DNA of 64,000 bases from Yoonia sp. (GCF_017854565.1 NZ_JAFMHJ010000006.1:1-64000), one strand, 5' to 3'. Shown: positions 28,971 through 39,140, counted from the stretch's first letter. A program made the numbers and translations. The notes: generated from the sequence alone by a model not told the origin.

Positions 28971-30940
28971 TCGGCTGGCACGGCTTTGGCCATCTTTTTC
29001 GGCGCAGCGGCACCCACGCGCAACCGCCGGTCAGACAACGAAAGCGCGCCCCCCAACGCCATCAGCATCGCACCACCCCATATCCAGTTGGCAAACGGTT
29101 TGACATAGACACGCACTGCATAGCCGCCATTGACCTGCGGATCGCCGATCACCACGTAGATATCGCGCAGAATACCATTGCGGATCGCCGCCTCAGTCGT
29201 TGGCATGTTTGCCACCGGATAGAACCGCTTCTCCGGGGTCAAGACTGTCAACTGGCGGTCGCCCTGCCACACTGACATATCGGCCATTGTGGTCACATAG
29301 TTCGGCCCTTGCTGTTGCCGCACCTCGTCCAGCTGGAATGAAAACTGGCCGACTGACCAGCGATCACCGATATCAGCGACGCGAATGTCCTCTTTTTGCC
29401 AAGCCGTTATCGCTGCGATTCCAAAAATCGTGACGCCCATCCCGATATGCGCAACAGCCTTGCCCCAATCGGCACGCGGTAGCCGCCTGATCCGGGTCAG
29501 GCGCAGCGCCCAACTCTCGCGTCCACCGCGCATCCACAGATCGGCCAACGCGCCACCAACAACCCAAACCCCCAACGCCACGCCAATCGGCCCCAGCGCG
29601 GAATGCCCGCTTTGTATCGCGAATGCCAAACCCGCCAGCGCCACGGCCAAGATCAGCCATGCACCCAACGGCTTGGCCGCACGGCCCAACGTGCCCCGCT
29701 TCCATGCCAGCATGGACCCCAGCGGCAAGATCACAGCAAGCCCCACCATAAACGGCGTAAACGCGGCATCAAAGAACGGCGGTCCGACGGAAAGCGTACG
29801 ATCGAACAGCAGCTCCGCCACCAGCGGCCAAACCGTGCCGATGAACACGACAAACGCGCTCACCGCGAGCAGAATATTGTTCAGGATCAGCGCGCTCTCA
29901 CGGCTCACCGTCGAAAACACACCCTTTGACTCCATCGCACCGGCACGTGCGGCGAACAGCGTTAGCGCCCCACCCAGAAACACCGCAAGAATGATCAGGA
30001 TCAAAACACCGCGCGCCGGGTCATTGGCAAAGGCGTGCACCGACGTCAGCACCCCCGACCGCACGATGAACGTGCCCAGCAGCGAAAATCCGAAAGCCAA
30101 AATCGCCAGAAGGATCGTCCAGCTTTTCAGCGCCTCGCGCTTTTCGACCACGATGGCCGAATGCAGCAGTGCGGCGGCAATGAGCCAAGGCATGAAGGAC
30201 GCATTTTCAACCGGGTCCCAAAACCAAAACCCGCCCCAGCCCAATTCGTAATAAGCCCACCAAGACCCCAGCGCGATGCCCACCGTCAAGAACATCCACG
30301 CGGCCAGCGTCCATGGCCGGACCCAGCGCGCCCATGCCGCATCCACCCGACCCTCGATCAACGCGGCCACGGCAAAGGAAAACGACATGCTCAGACCGAC
30401 ATAGCCAAGATACAAGAACGGCGGATGAAACGCCAAACCGGGGTCCTGCAACAGCGGGTTCAGGTCGCGCCCATTCAGCGGCGGCACGGCCAGACGCAAA
30501 AACGGGTTCGATGTGAACAGGATAAAGGCCAGAAACGCGACCCCGATAGATGCCTGAACCGCCAGCACACGTGCCTGCAAACGTGCCGGCAACCCGCCGC
30601 CAAACAATGCGGCAACGGCCCCGAACAGCGTCAAAATCAGGATCCATAGCAACATGGACCCTTCGTGGTTCCCCCAAACGCCGCTGATTTTATAGATCAT
30701 CAGCTTGTCCGTGTGGGAATTTGCATAGACCAGCTTCAACGAGAAGTCAGAGGTTACAAAAGCCCACGTCAGCACTGCAAATGAAAACCCCACCAGCAAA
30801 AACTGCGTAATCGCCGCAGGTTCCGCCACGGCCATCATGGCCGCATTGTTACGGTGCGCGCCAACCAAGGGTACGATCATCTGAACCAAGGCGACGCCAA
30901 AGGCCAGAATCAATGCGAAATGTCCAAGTTCTATCAACAT
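28967..30940 (-). CDS. ccmF: Cytochrome c heme lyase subunit CcmF
   Basis: The 657-residue polytopic membrane protein attaches heme to apocytochrome c. It has the tryptophan-rich heme-handling motif WGGFWFWDPVENASFMPW in the central region, IYKISGVWGNHEGSMLLW near 83-100 and a large C-terminal periplasmic domain. The ATG at 30940 gives the usual MLIELGHFAL start; a longer frame from 31003 adds unrelated residues. In most genomes ccmF directly follows ccmE; here about 1.4 kb of phage-like lysis genes separate them. Confidence 0.96.
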   Translation of the reverse strand: MLIELGHFALILAFGVALVQMIVPLVGAHRNNAAMMAVAEPAAITQFLLVGFSFAVLTWAFVTSDFSLKLVYANSHTDKLMIYKISGVWGNHEGSMLLWILILTLFGAVAALFGGGLPARLQARVLAVQASIGVAFLAFILFTSNPFLRLAVPPLNGRDLNPLLQDPGLAFHPPFLYLGYVGLSMSFSFAVAALIEGRVDAAWARWVRPWTLAAWMFLTVGIALGSWWAYYELGWGGFWFWDPVENASFMPWLIAAALLHSAIVVEKREALKSWTILLAILAFGFSLLGTFIVRSGVLTSVHAFANDPARGVLILIILAVFLGGALTLFAARAGAMESKGVFSTVSRESALILNNILLAVSAFVVFIGTVWPLVAELLFDRTLSVGPPFFDAAFTPFMVGLAVILPLGSMLAWKRGTLGRAAKPLGAWLILAVALAGLAFAIQSGHSALGPIGVALGVWVVGGALADLWMRGGRESWALRLTRIRRLPRADWGKAVAHIGMGVTIFGIAAITAWQKEDIRVADIGDRWSVGQFSFQLDEVRQQQGPNYVTTMADMSVWQGDRQLTVLTPEKRFYPVANMPTTEAAIRNGILRDIYVVIGDPQVNGGYAVRVYVKPFANWIWGGAMLMALGGALSLSDRRLRVGAAAPKKMAKAVPAE

Positions 30941-31042
30941 ACAATATACATAGCGCAAACCGACGCCGGGCAAAATAGCTGGCGCATCACATCGACGATA
31001 CATTTCAACGCACCCCAGCCAATCCCCCGGCCCAAATCAATC

Positions 31043-31246
31043 TCAGTGCGCAAATCCGCCCTGCAGCGCGTAGGTCAGTGCCGCCATCAACAGCCCGCCA
31101 ATGATCAGCCGCACAAGCCATTTCAGGGTGTCTTCGATTGCGCCCAAACGATCCGCGACATTGCCGCGATGGACCTCATCCACCGCATTGCGCATCTCCA
31201 ACACGATCAAGCGGCGCTTTATCTGATCCGACAACTCATCATCCAT
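31043..31246 (-). CDS. Small single-pass membrane protein of the lysis cassette
   Basis: The 67-residue product has a charged, helical N-terminal half (about 1-42) and one hydrophobic segment near 43-63 (WLVRLIIGGLLMAALTYAL) with a short tail. Its start overlaps the holin gene by eight bases, which ties it to the endolysin-holin pair. It could be an accessory holin, an antiholin or a spanin-like protein; no lipobox is seen. Function is inferred from position only. Confidence 0.7.
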   Translation of the reverse strand: MDDELSDQIKRRLIVLEMRNAVDEVHRGNVADRLGAIEDTLKWLVRLIIGGLLMAALTYALQGGFAH

Positions 31247-31757
31247 GGCTTGCCTGCCAATCCATCAATGCCGCGTTGGGCGCCGCTGCGGTCCGGGCGT
31301 CATAGATATGCTTGGCCGGGTCCGACACACGCTGCGCCGTGATCAAACTTTGTGCGACAGAGTGTTGAAATTCCTGCTCTTTCACCTGATGACGTGCCCC
31401 AAAATAGAAACTCACAATCGCGCCCATCAACCACCAAAGCGGCTCCGGCACCAGCGCAAGACCCGCCATTCCTTTGGTAAAACCATCTGGATCGCGCATC
31501 GCCGTCACAAACAGCCAGATCGTTCCCAACGCCAGAAACGGCCTTGGCAACCGGTTCAGCGCGTCAACCAAGCGGTCAAACAACCCTTGGCGCGGGTGCG
31601 CAAACTCTGCGGCGAACTGCTGCAGGCTCTGGCTTTTGGCATCCGCATCGCGCATCGCACCCTTTTCGGCGTTGACCCGAAACACCTCGGCTGTCTCGGC
31701 CAGCACATTGCGCCCATCACCAAAGATATAACCCATCAAACCCGTTATCAGTCCCAT
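31239..31757 (-). CDS. Holin of the gene-transfer-agent release type (3TM)
   Basis: The 172-residue product has an N-terminal hydrophobic patch (LITGLMGYIFG), a charged region, and two clear membrane segments, near 73-88 (FLALGTIWLFVTAM) and 104-122 (PLWWLMGAIVSFYFGARH). This is the pattern of the family described as holin of 3TMs for gene-transfer release (as in Rhodobacter capsulatus). It would form lesions in the inner membrane that let the endolysin reach peptidoglycan. It overlaps the endolysin gene by ten bases. Confidence 0.85.
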   Translation of the reverse strand: MGLITGLMGYIFGDGRNVLAETAEVFRVNAEKGAMRDADAKSQSLQQFAAEFAHPRQGLFDRLVDALNRLPRPFLALGTIWLFVTAMRDPDGFTKGMAGLALVPEPLWWLMGAIVSFYFGARHQVKEQEFQHSVAQSLITAQRVSDPAKHIYDARTAAAPNAALMDWQASHG

Positions 31758-32359
31758 CGTGCTGTCCTTTGCTGATGTTGTGCATCTGTAAGGTGATACT
31801 TCGGCGCGATGAATTCCTCGGCCCGCACGATCCAGCCACCCTTCCCGCCGTCGCGGCGGCGCGCGTATTTGCGGCTGTTCGCCCGCCGGTCGGCCAAATC
31901 GTAATAATAATTGCGCCGGGCAATCCCATAGGCATCCACCAGATGCTCCGGTGCCGCCTCTGCCGCCCGCGTGGCCGCTGCAATCGTCTGCGGACCGATG
32001 ACACCATCGACCGTCACGGAAATGCGCATGTCACCCAACAAACGCTGCATGATTTTGATCGCTTGCGCCCCTGCGTTGACATACATGTCGAAAACGCTGG
32101 CGTGCAGCACGACGGGCAATTGATCAATCTTGGGTCGCCGAAAATAGTGTTCGACGAAAATAGACACCGCCTGCACCTTGTCCAGAACACGCACATCCGC
32201 TTCCGTCACCTGCCCGTCGCCCGTCAGGTCAAGGCCAAGCCTGCGCATTGTGTGGATCGTCACCCCGTGTTTCGTCGCCCCGCCGGGATCATCGGGGTCA
32301 TTCACATATCCACCCTCGCGGGCGACAATCGCGGTCGCAATTTCCGTGATGTTTTGCAT
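31748..32359 (-). CDS. Endolysin, glycoside hydrolase 108 family with peptidoglycan-binding domain
   Basis: The 203-residue product starts with VAREGGYVNDPDDPGGATKHGVT near 12-34, the GH108 catalytic region with the Glu in REGGY, and continues with a second domain having DGVIGPQTIAAA near 107-118, typical of the peptidoglycan-binding partner. It has no signal peptide, so it needs the adjacent holin. In Rhodobacter capsulatus an endolysin-holin pair releases gene transfer agents from a locus apart from the capsid genes; the same role is inferred here because no phage structural genes are nearby. Confidence 0.88.
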   Translation of the reverse strand: MQNITEIATAIVAREGGYVNDPDDPGGATKHGVTIHTMRRLGLDLTGDGQVTEADVRVLDKVQAVSIFVEHYFRRPKIDQLPVVLHASVFDMYVNAGAQAIKIMQRLLGDMRISVTVDGVIGPQTIAAATRAAEAAPEHLVDAYGIARRNYYYDLADRRANSRKYARRRDGGKGGWIVRAEEFIAPKYHLTDAQHQQRTARWD

Positions 32360-32361
32360 CG

Positions 32362-32394
32362 GCAGCCCTCATGTCCGTGAAACATGAAGGCTGC
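32362..32394 (-). other. Intercistronic hairpin between ccmE and the lysis cassette
   Basis: GCAGCC-C-TCATGT and ACATGA-A-GGCTGC form a 12-bp stem with one mismatch and a 7-base loop. No T-run follows, so it is more likely an RNA-processing or attenuating structure than a classic terminator. It may uncouple lysis-gene expression from ccmE. Confidence 0.5.
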
Positions 32395-32404
32395 GCTGAA
32401 TGTG

Positions 32405-32872
32405 TTAATTCGTGACTGCGGCACCGTCCGGTGTGACGTATGTCCCCTGCGCCTTAAGCGCGTCAATCACCTCTTTTGGCATGTAACTTTCGTCATGTTT
32501 CGCAAGGATTTCAACAGCTTCAAAGCGACCGTTTATGTAATTCCCCTGCGCGACCATACCCTGACCCTCATCAAAAAGGTCTGGCAGAATGCCGGTGTAG
32601 ACAACGGGCACAGACGCGCCGCCATCGGTCACGACAAAACTGATCTGCTCGCCCTGACCACGCACCAACGACCCGCCTTCAACCAGCCCGCCAATCCGAA
32701 ACCGCTCGGTCGGCGGCGGCGGTGCCTGGGTTACCTCACTGGGCGAACGGAAGAACTGAAACGATTCGTCCGGCAAGAACCAAAGGAGTGTCAGCACCGC
32801 CGCAAGACAGACGCCCGCGATCCCGATCACCTGAACCCGGCGGCGTTTCTTCAGGGACTTCAAACCGCTCAT
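32405..32872 (-). CDS. ccmE: Cytochrome c maturation heme chaperone CcmE
   Basis: The 155-residue product has a basic N-terminus and one membrane helix near 14-33 (VQVIGIAGVCLAAVLTLLWF), then an OB-fold with FRIGGLVEGGSLVRG near 58-72 and the heme-binding His and Tyr in AKHDESYMP near 126-134. It carries heme in the periplasm to CcmF. Its ATG overlaps the argC stop in ATGA. The rest of the system (ccmABCD) is not in the window. Confidence 0.97.
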   Translation of the reverse strand: MSGLKSLKKRRRVQVIGIAGVCLAAVLTLLWFLPDESFQFFRSPSEVTQAPPPPTERFRIGGLVEGGSLVRGQGEQISFVVTDGGASVPVVYTGILPDLFDEGQGMVAQGNYINGRFEAVEILAKHDESYMPKEVIDALKAQGTYVTPDGAAVTN

Positions 32873-33894
32873 GGGAACACCGGCGACAGCTGCAATCCCG
32901 CCGTCTCCTCCAGCCCCAGCATGATATTCGCATTCTGAAGCGCCTGCCCAGACGCCCCCTTCATCAGGTTATCCAGTACCGACACGATAATCATGCGCCC
33001 CGGCGCGCGATCCGCAACAACCCCGATATGACACAGGTTCGATCCCTTCACATGCTGCGTCGCAGGGGTTTTGCCCAATGGCAGCACCTGCACGAACGGC
33101 GCATCGGCATAGGTATCAACCAGCACCTTATGCGCCGCCGCAGCATCCCCCGCGGCATAGATCGTGGCCATCATGCCCCGGCTCATCGGCAGCAGATGTG
33201 GGGTGAACGTCGGCGCGACCGCGACGCCGGCGGCCAGTGACAGCTCTTGATCCAACTCGCCCATATGCCGATGATGGGCCACGCCGTAGGCCATGAACCC
33301 TTCGTTCACTTCGCAATACAGATTGCTTTCTTTCAACGCACGCCCCGCGCCCGACACTGCGGACTTGGCGTCAATCACCAGCCCCTCGGGCTTGACCGCA
33401 CCAGCGCGCAACAGCGGGATCAGCGGCAACAGCGATGTGGCCACATAGCAGCCCGTGTTGGCGGTGATCTGCGCCTTGGCAATGGCGTCGCGGTAAACTT
33501 CGGGCAGCCCATAGGCAACCTGCGGCTGGATATCCATCGCGGTATGGTCAAGCCCATACCACTTCTTGTAACTTTCCGCATCGCTCAGCCGGAAATCCGC
33601 CGACAGATCGACCAATTTCAAATGTGCAGGCATCGTCTTGGCAAACCCGTGGGTCAGCCCATGCGGCAGCGCACAAAATGCCAGATCAATCCCGGAAAAA
33701 TCAATTTCCTCAATTGTTTGCAGCCCGGGCAAATCCAAATGCCGCAGATGCGGAAACACATCCGCCATCTGTTGACCGGCATTGCGATCCGCAGACAGCG
33801 CCACGATCCGCAGATCAGGATGGGTCGTGATCAACCGGACCAGCTCGGCCCCGGTATAGCCAGAAGCGCCCAGAATGGCGACGTTGTGGGTCAT
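32869..33894 (-). CDS. argC: N-acetyl-gamma-glutamyl-phosphate reductase
   Basis: The 341-residue product reduces N-acetylglutamyl phosphate in arginine synthesis. The NADP loop ILGASGYTGAEL near 6-17, the nucleophile Cys in ANTGCYVATSLLPL near 146-159 and HHRHMGELDQEL near 210-221 identify it. The ATG at 33894 is chosen because the extra 17 residues from 33945 are not conserved. It is coupled to ccmE, an arrangement seen in other Rhodobacterales. Confidence 0.97.
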   Translation of the reverse strand: MTHNVAILGASGYTGAELVRLITTHPDLRIVALSADRNAGQQMADVFPHLRHLDLPGLQTIEEIDFSGIDLAFCALPHGLTHGFAKTMPAHLKLVDLSADFRLSDAESYKKWYGLDHTAMDIQPQVAYGLPEVYRDAIAKAQITANTGCYVATSLLPLIPLLRAGAVKPEGLVIDAKSAVSGAGRALKESNLYCEVNEGFMAYGVAHHRHMGELDQELSLAAGVAVAPTFTPHLLPMSRGMMATIYAAGDAAAAHKVLVDTYADAPFVQVLPLGKTPATQHVKGSNLCHIGVVADRAPGRMIIVSVLDNLMKGASGQALQNANIMLGLEETAGLQLSPVFP

Positions 33895-33945
33895 GGTAAG
33901 ATCCCCCTTTGGATCAGATGTAGGAGAACTGGCGCGGCGGTTCAA

Positions 33946-34758
33946 TCAGGCCGCCTGAAACGTGATCTGTCGGCGCAAGAACTGTGTGGCACGGGTTGAC
34001 ACGCGCACCGGGTCCCCCGTGGTCAAAAACGCGCTTTGCGTCCCCGGCCCTACCATTTCAGGGCGGCGCCCCAGATAGTCGGCCAAACTCTCGGCGACCA
34101 GATTGGCCTGTGAAAACACCTTTACATCCGCACCCAATGCGTCCTGAAACACCTCCGCCATCAGCGGGTAATGCGTACAGCCCAGTATCGCAGCATCCGG
34201 CATGGGCATCTTGCGCCTGAGAGCATCAACATGGCTGCGCACCAGCGCATCGGCCAAGATCATGTCGCCATCCTCGATGGCATCAACGACACCCCCACAG
34301 GCCTGCGCCTCGACATCCACGCCGATGGCCCGGAATGCCAATTCCCGCTGAAATGCGCGGCTGCTGACCGTCGCGGGCGTCGCAAACAGCGCCACATGCT
34401 TGGTGGCCACCTCGCGGGGCGGGGAGTTGTCGCCCCACTGCCGCTCTGTCAACGCCTCGATCAATGGCACAAACACACCCAAGACCCGCTTGCCCGGGGG
34501 CACCCACGCTTCTTGCATCCGGCGCAAAGCCGCAGCGCTGGCCGTATTGCAGGCCAAAATAACCAAATCACAGCCCGCATCAAACAGCCGCTGGGTCGCC
34601 GCCGTGGTCAGGTTGTAAATATCGTCCGGCGCACGCACGCCGTACGGTGCATTGGCGCTGTCCCCCAGATAAACCAAGGGGACGTCCGGCAGCCGCTTTG
34701 CCACAGCCTCCAGCACCGTCAGCCCGCCCAACCCGCTATCGAATATGCCCACTGCCAT
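33946..34758 (-). CDS. murI: Glutamate racemase
   Basis: The 270-residue product makes D-glutamate for peptidoglycan. It has [14 protein letters not shown] near 3-16, [11 protein letters not shown] near 35-45, the first catalytic Cys in [13 protein letters not shown] near 70-82 and the second in [10 protein letters not shown] near 183-192. The ATG at 34758 lies inside the end of the preceding acyltransferase gene (23-base overlap). It precedes argC by about 50 bases on the same strand. Confidence 0.95.
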   Translation of the reverse strand: MAVGIFDSGLGGLTVLEAVAKRLPDVPLVYLGDSANAPYGVRAPDDIYNLTTAATQRLFDAGCDLVILACNTASAAALRRMQEAWVPPGKRVLGVFVPLIEALTERQWGDNSPPREVATKHVALFATPATVSSRAFQRELAFRAIGVDVEAQACGGVVDAIEDGDMILADALVRSHVDALRRKMPMPDAAILGCTHYPLMAEVFQDALGADVKVFSQANLVAESLADYLGRRPEMVGPGTQSAFLTTGDPVRVSTRATQFLRRQITFQAA

Positions 34759-35644
34759 TGCGCACCTTGTATTTCTTTTCAAATTCGTGCCCCAGATGGC
34801 TGCTATCCACGGGGCTTGGACTCAGCTCATACGTCGCTTTGCGCAGGAAATCCATGCAGGCTTTGGGGTCTTTCTTATACGCTGACAAAACGTCGGACGG
34901 GATCGGGTCGCCAATGACAACCCGCACCGGCTTGTTGATCCGGGCGCGGAACTCGCGGATGAACATCCCCGTGCGCAAAGTGCTATGAATATGACTGGCG
35001 ATCTGAAAAATTCGGCTGTTCCCACCCTCAAAGAAGATCGGCACGACCACGGCGTCAGATCTGGCAATCATCTTGGCCGTAAACGTCCGCCAACTGGGGT
35101 CCATCGGCTGCGAAAACGGTGTCGCCGACGTGGACACCGTGCCGCCGGGGAATATCCCGATGGCACCGCCCGCAGACAAATAACGCACCGCTTCGGCACG
35201 GGTTTCAAGGTTCAGCTTGGCGGCTTCCTTGGTCTCATCAAACGAAATCGGCAGGATCACCCGCTCCAGATCCGGCGAACGGCGGAAAATCCGATGCGCC
35301 AGCACCTTGAAATCGCCACGGCGCCGCTCTGACAGGATACGGCCCATCATCAGCCCATCCAGAATGCCGTACGGGTGGTTAGACACCAGGATCAGCGGCC
35401 CGGTGCGCGGAATACTGTCCAGCGACCCCGAAACCACCTCCAGTTTCAGCCCATAGCGCGCTGAAATGACTTCCCAAAAGTCCTGACCATCAGCAACATC
35501 CAGATCATAGCCTTTGGCCTTGTAGATCAGCCGCAACCGGCCCGTTGCATTTTCCATCACCCGGATTACCGCGCGCCCACCCCGGCCCTTGGCCGCGCTG
35601 GCATATGTGATGTCGCGGGCAACCCCATCGTCGTTTCTCGGCAT
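34736..35644 (-). CDS. PlsC-like lysophospholipid acyltransferase
   Basis: The 302-residue product has an acyltransferase core with [16 protein letters not shown] near 85-100 (a variant of the NHXXXXD motif, with one extra residue between His and Asp), [15 protein letters not shown] and the acceptor motif GIFPGGTVS near 160-168. It probably acylates a lysophospholipid or a related lipid at the cytoplasmic membrane. The altered His-Asp spacing is typical of a PlsC subgroup rather than of PlsC itself, so the acceptor lipid is uncertain. It overlaps murI. Confidence 0.88.
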   Translation of the reverse strand: MPRNDDGVARDITYASAAKGRGGRAVIRVMENATGRLRLIYKAKGYDLDVADGQDFWEVISARYGLKLEVVSGSLDSIPRTGPLILVSNHPYGILDGLMMGRILSERRRGDFKVLAHRIFRRSPDLERVILPISFDETKEAAKLNLETRAEAVRYLSAGGAIGIFPGGTVSTSATPFSQPMDPSWRTFTAKMIARSDAVVVPIFFEGGNSRIFQIASHIHSTLRTGMFIREFRARINKPVRVVIGDPIPSDVLSAYKKDPKACMDFLRKATYELSPSPVDSSHLGHEFEKKYKVRNGSGHIR

Positions 35645-35726
35645 GCGTCCGGCCTGTCTACTGCGTGTTGCCCGACGTTAGCATGGCCGGGCAACAATCA
35701 AATGACAATCCCATCATGGACCCACG

Positions 35727-38700
35727 TTACTCTGCCGCCTGTTGCATCGGCGCGGTACGCAACACAGCCAGCAGTTCTTCACGCCGCTTCGCCGCCTTGC
35801 GCACATTTGCGTCCTTGACCGGTCCGAAACCGCGAATATCCAATGGCAGTGCCGCCAAAGCGGCCGCCGCATCGCGGGTATCGGGGCGCACACTTTTCAG
35901 CATATCGGCCATATCCGCCTCATATTGCTTGATCAGCGCCCGCTCCATCCGCCGTTCGGCCGTCCGCCCAAAGGGATCAAACGGCGTGCCGCGCAAAAAC
36001 TTCAGCTTGGCCAACTTCGGAAATGCCCACGCCATGCGCTCACCGAACTGCCGCTTGGCCGGGCGGCCATCAGGGCCGGTCTTGCTGATGATCGGCGGCG
36101 CCAGATGATATGTCAGCTTGAGATCACCGTCGAATGCGTCTTCTGCCTTCTGCCGGGTCTGCGTCAACAGCCGCGCGACCTCGTATTCATCCTTATACGC
36201 CAGCAACTTATAGTATCCCTTGGCGACGGCCTCCCGCAGCGGCGCATCCTGAAACCGATCCACCAATCCGCGATAGCGTCTGGCCAGCCGCATCCCCTGA
36301 TACGCGACCAACTGATCAGCGCGGAATGAGATTTTTTCATCAAGCGTCTGCGGCAGTTGGGCCACATGCGACGTCAGCAGCGCATTGGCTTGCGCAGGGT
36401 ACAAATACGCCCAACGGCCCAGTTCGAACGCACGGATATTGCGGTTGATCGCCGCGCCGTTCAGCTCGATCGCACCAAGGATGGATTCGTATTGCAACGG
36501 AATGGCCCCCATCTGCCACGCCGCGCCAAAGATCATCATATTCGAGAAAATACTGTCCCCCATCAGCGCTTTGGCCAGTTCCGACGCATCGAACATCGCC
36601 AGCCCATCTTGCAAACGCGCCTCAAGCGACACGCGCAACTGATCCGCAGGCAGGCGGAATTCGGGATCGCGGGTGAAATCGCCGGTCATGATCTCGTGAC
36701 TATTGACCACACCCTTGGTGCGTCCGGTTTTCATCAAACCAATCGTCTTGGACCCGGCGCTGACCACCAGATCACCCCCGATCAGCACATCACATTCGCC
36801 CGTGGCGACGCGAATCGCAGTGATATCACTTGGCTTCTCGGCAATCCGGCAATGGATATGCACAGCCCCGCCCTTTTGGGCCAGCCCCGCCATTTCCATC
36901 ATGCCTGCGCCCTTGGCATCCATATGCGCAGCCATCGCCATCACCGCGCCGATGGTGACCACACCCGTGCCGCCAACCCCGGTAATCACGACGTTATGGG
37001 TGCCGCTGATCACTGGCAGCTCGGGATCGGGCATATCGGGCAGATCCACCGTCGCCGTCGCCTCTTTGCGGATTTTTGCGCCCTCTATTGTGACAAACGA
37101 CGGACAAAACCCTTTGACGCAGGAAAAGTCCTTGTTGCACGACGACTGGTCAATTTCGCGCTTGCGGCCCAACTCCGTTTCGACCGGCACGATGGACACA
37201 CAGTTCGACTGCACCCCGCAGTCGCCGCAGCCCTCGCAGATGTCGGTATTGATAAACACACGCTTGTCAGGGTCTGCAAACAGCCCCCGCTTGCGGCGGC
37301 GCCGCTTTTCTGCCGCGCAGGTCTGCACATAAACGATGGCCGACACGCCTTTGTATTTCCTGAATTTATCCTGAACCAAAGGCATCTCGTCGCGCTCATG
37401 CACATCCAACCCTTTGGGGAATGCAGCCAGATCAATGTCTTCTTTTTCATCATAGACAAGCGCCACATTGCGCACGCCCATTGCCTGCAATTCACGGCAG
37501 ATCTGCGCCGCCGTAAGGCCCCCGTCATTGCCCTGCCCACCGGTCATCGCCACCGCGTCATTATACAAAATCTTATAGGTGATATTGGTCCCGGCCATCA
37601 GCGCAAAGCGGATCGCCTGAACGCCCGAATGGTTATACGTGCCATCGCCAAGGTTCTGAAAAACATGGTCGCGGGTCGAAAACGGCGCCTCACCAACCCA
37701 ATTGGCCCCCTCGCCGCCCATCTGCGTAAAACCAACCGTGTCGCGGTCCATCCATTGCACCATGTAATGGCAGCCGATACCGGCATAAGCGCGCGACCCT
37801 TGCGGCACTTTGGTCGATGAATTATGCGGGCAGCCCGAACAGAAATACGGCAAACGGGCCGCGATTTCGGGGGCATTATCGGCCCGGCGCGCCTCTGACA
37901 GCGCGACAAGCCCGGCGGTCACGCCGGCAGAGCCACAGCCCTCTTCCACCAAAATCCCACCCAGCTTTTCAGCTATCCAAATCGGATCGAGCGCGGCACG
38001 GGTCGGGAAAATCTCTTCGCGACGCCCCTCTGAATGTTCGTCGCCCTTGTGCCAGCCATAGACACGGGTGTTGCTGTCGTCAAAAAGCGCCTCTTTCACC
38101 TGCACTTCGATCAGCTTGCGCTTTTCCTCGACGACGACCACCAGATCAAGACCCGCCGCCCATTCATAGAACGACGCCATATCCAGCGGCCAAACCTGAC
38201 CGACCTTATATGTGGTAATCCCCAGCCGTTCCGCCTCGGCTTCATCAATCTGCAACAGCGACAGCGCATGCTGCAAATCCAGCCAGTTCTTACCGGCGGC
38301 CACAAAACCGATCTTGGCCCCTGCCTTGCCCCATTTGCGCTGATCCATCCGATTGGCACGCGAAAACGCCTCTGCGGCGAACCGTTTGTGGTCAATCATC
38401 CGCGCTTCTTGCAACTGCGGCGTATCGACCAAACGGATATTCAGACCGCCCTCAGGCAACGCCATGTCAGGTGTCACAAACGTCAGCCGGTGCGGGTCGG
38501 CATCCACAACCGACGTCACCTCGATGGTGTCCTTCATCGTCTTCAGACCGACCCAAACCCCCGCATACCGCGACAGAGCCCAGGCATATTGCCCATAGTC
38601 CAGAATCTCCTGCACACCTGCGGGGGACACAATCGGCATATACGCATCAATCATCGCCCAATCCGACTGATGCAGCGTGGTCGAACTTTCGCCCGTGTGA

Positions 38701-39140
38701 TCGTCGCCCATCGCCATGATCACGCCGCCATGGGGGCTGGTGCCCGCCATATTGGCATGCCGCATCACATCGCCGGACCGGTCCACACCGGGGCCTTTGC
38801 CGTACCACAGCCCAAAGACGCCGTCATACTTGCCCTCGCCGCGCAATTCCGCCTGCTGGGCCCCCCATAGCGCCGTGGCCGCCAAATCCTCGTTCAGTCC
38901 GGGCTGGAACGTGACCTGCGCAGGCGCCAATACGTCTGCCGCCCGGGTCATCTGCATATCCACCGCCCCCAGAGGCGACCCGCGATAGCCGGTCACATAG
39001 CCCGCCGTGTTCAACCCGGCCTTGGCGTCACGCGCCCGCTGCATCAGCATCAACCGGACAAGCGCCTGCGTGCCGTTCAGCAACACTTGCGTCTTATCTA
39101 GGTCGTAACGATCACTTAACGATACATCTTGATGGGCCAT
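35727..39140 (-). CDS. Indolepyruvate ferredoxin oxidoreductase, fused single-chain form
   Basis: The 1137-residue product oxidatively decarboxylates aryl (or other 2-oxo) acids to acyl-CoA with thiamine diphosphate and iron-sulfur clusters. In order it has a TPP/pyruvate-binding region (about 1-420), a PLP-free TPP domain with GCHYMVQWMDRDT and GGQGNDGG near 460-545, a cluster-binding region with CEGCGDCGVQSNC near 643-655 and a second Cys-rich stretch (SSCNKDFSCVKGFC), then the gamma-type domain with GVGGTGVVTIGAV near 724-736. Archaea split this into IorA and IorB; the fused form is usual in proteobacteria. It is probably controlled by the divergent LysR gene. Likely role: catabolism of aromatic or branched amino acids. 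Confidence 0.93.
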   Translation of the reverse strand: MAHQDVSLSDRYDLDKTQVLLNGTQALVRLMLMQRARDAKAGLNTAGYVTGYRGSPLGAVDMQMTRAADVLAPAQVTFQPGLNEDLAATALWGAQQAELRGEGKYDGVFGLWYGKGPGVDRSGDVMRHANMAGTSPHGGVIMAMGDDHTGESSTTLHQSDWAMIDAYMPIVSPAGVQEILDYGQYAWALSRYAGVWVGLKTMKDTIEVTSVVDADPHRLTFVTPDMALPEGGLNIRLVDTPQLQEARMIDHKRFAAEAFSRANRMDQRKWGKAGAKIGFVAAGKNWLDLQHALSLLQIDEAEAERLGITTYKVGQVWPLDMASFYEWAAGLDLVVVVEEKRKLIEVQVKEALFDDSNTRVYGWHKGDEHSEGRREEIFPTRAALDPIWIAEKLGGILVEEGCGSAGVTAGLVALSEARRADNAPEIAARLPYFCSGCPHNSSTKVPQGSRAYAGIGCHYMVQWMDRDTVGFTQMGGEGANWVGEAPFSTRDHVFQNLGDGTYNHSGVQAIRFALMAGTNITYKILYNDAVAMTGGQGNDGGLTAAQICRELQAMGVRNVALVYDEKEDIDLAAFPKGLDVHERDEMPLVQDKFRKYKGVSAIVYVQTCAAEKRRRRKRGLFADPDKRVFINTDICEGCGDCGVQSNCVSIVPVETELGRKREIDQSSCNKDFSCVKGFCPSFVTIEGAKIRKEATATVDLPDMPDPELPVISGTHNVVITGVGGTGVVTIGAVMAMAAHMDAKGAGMMEMAGLAQKGGAVHIHCRIAEKPSDITAIRVATGECDVLIGGDLVVSAGSKTIGLMKTGRTKGVVNSHEIMTGDFTRDPEFRLPADQLRVSLEARLQDGLAMFDASELAKALMGDSIFSNMMIFGAAWQMGAIPLQYESILGAIELNGAAINRNIRAFELGRWAYLYPAQANALLTSHVAQLPQTLDEKISFRADQLVAYQGMRLARRYRGLVDRFQDAPLREAVAKGYYKLLAYKDEYEVARLLTQTRQKAEDAFDGDLKLTYHLAPPIISKTGPDGRPAKRQFGERMAWAFPKLAKLKFLRGTPFDPFGRTAERRMERALIKQYEADMADMLKSVRPDTRDAAAALAALPLDIRGFGPVKDANVRKAAKRREELLAVLRTAPMQQAAE

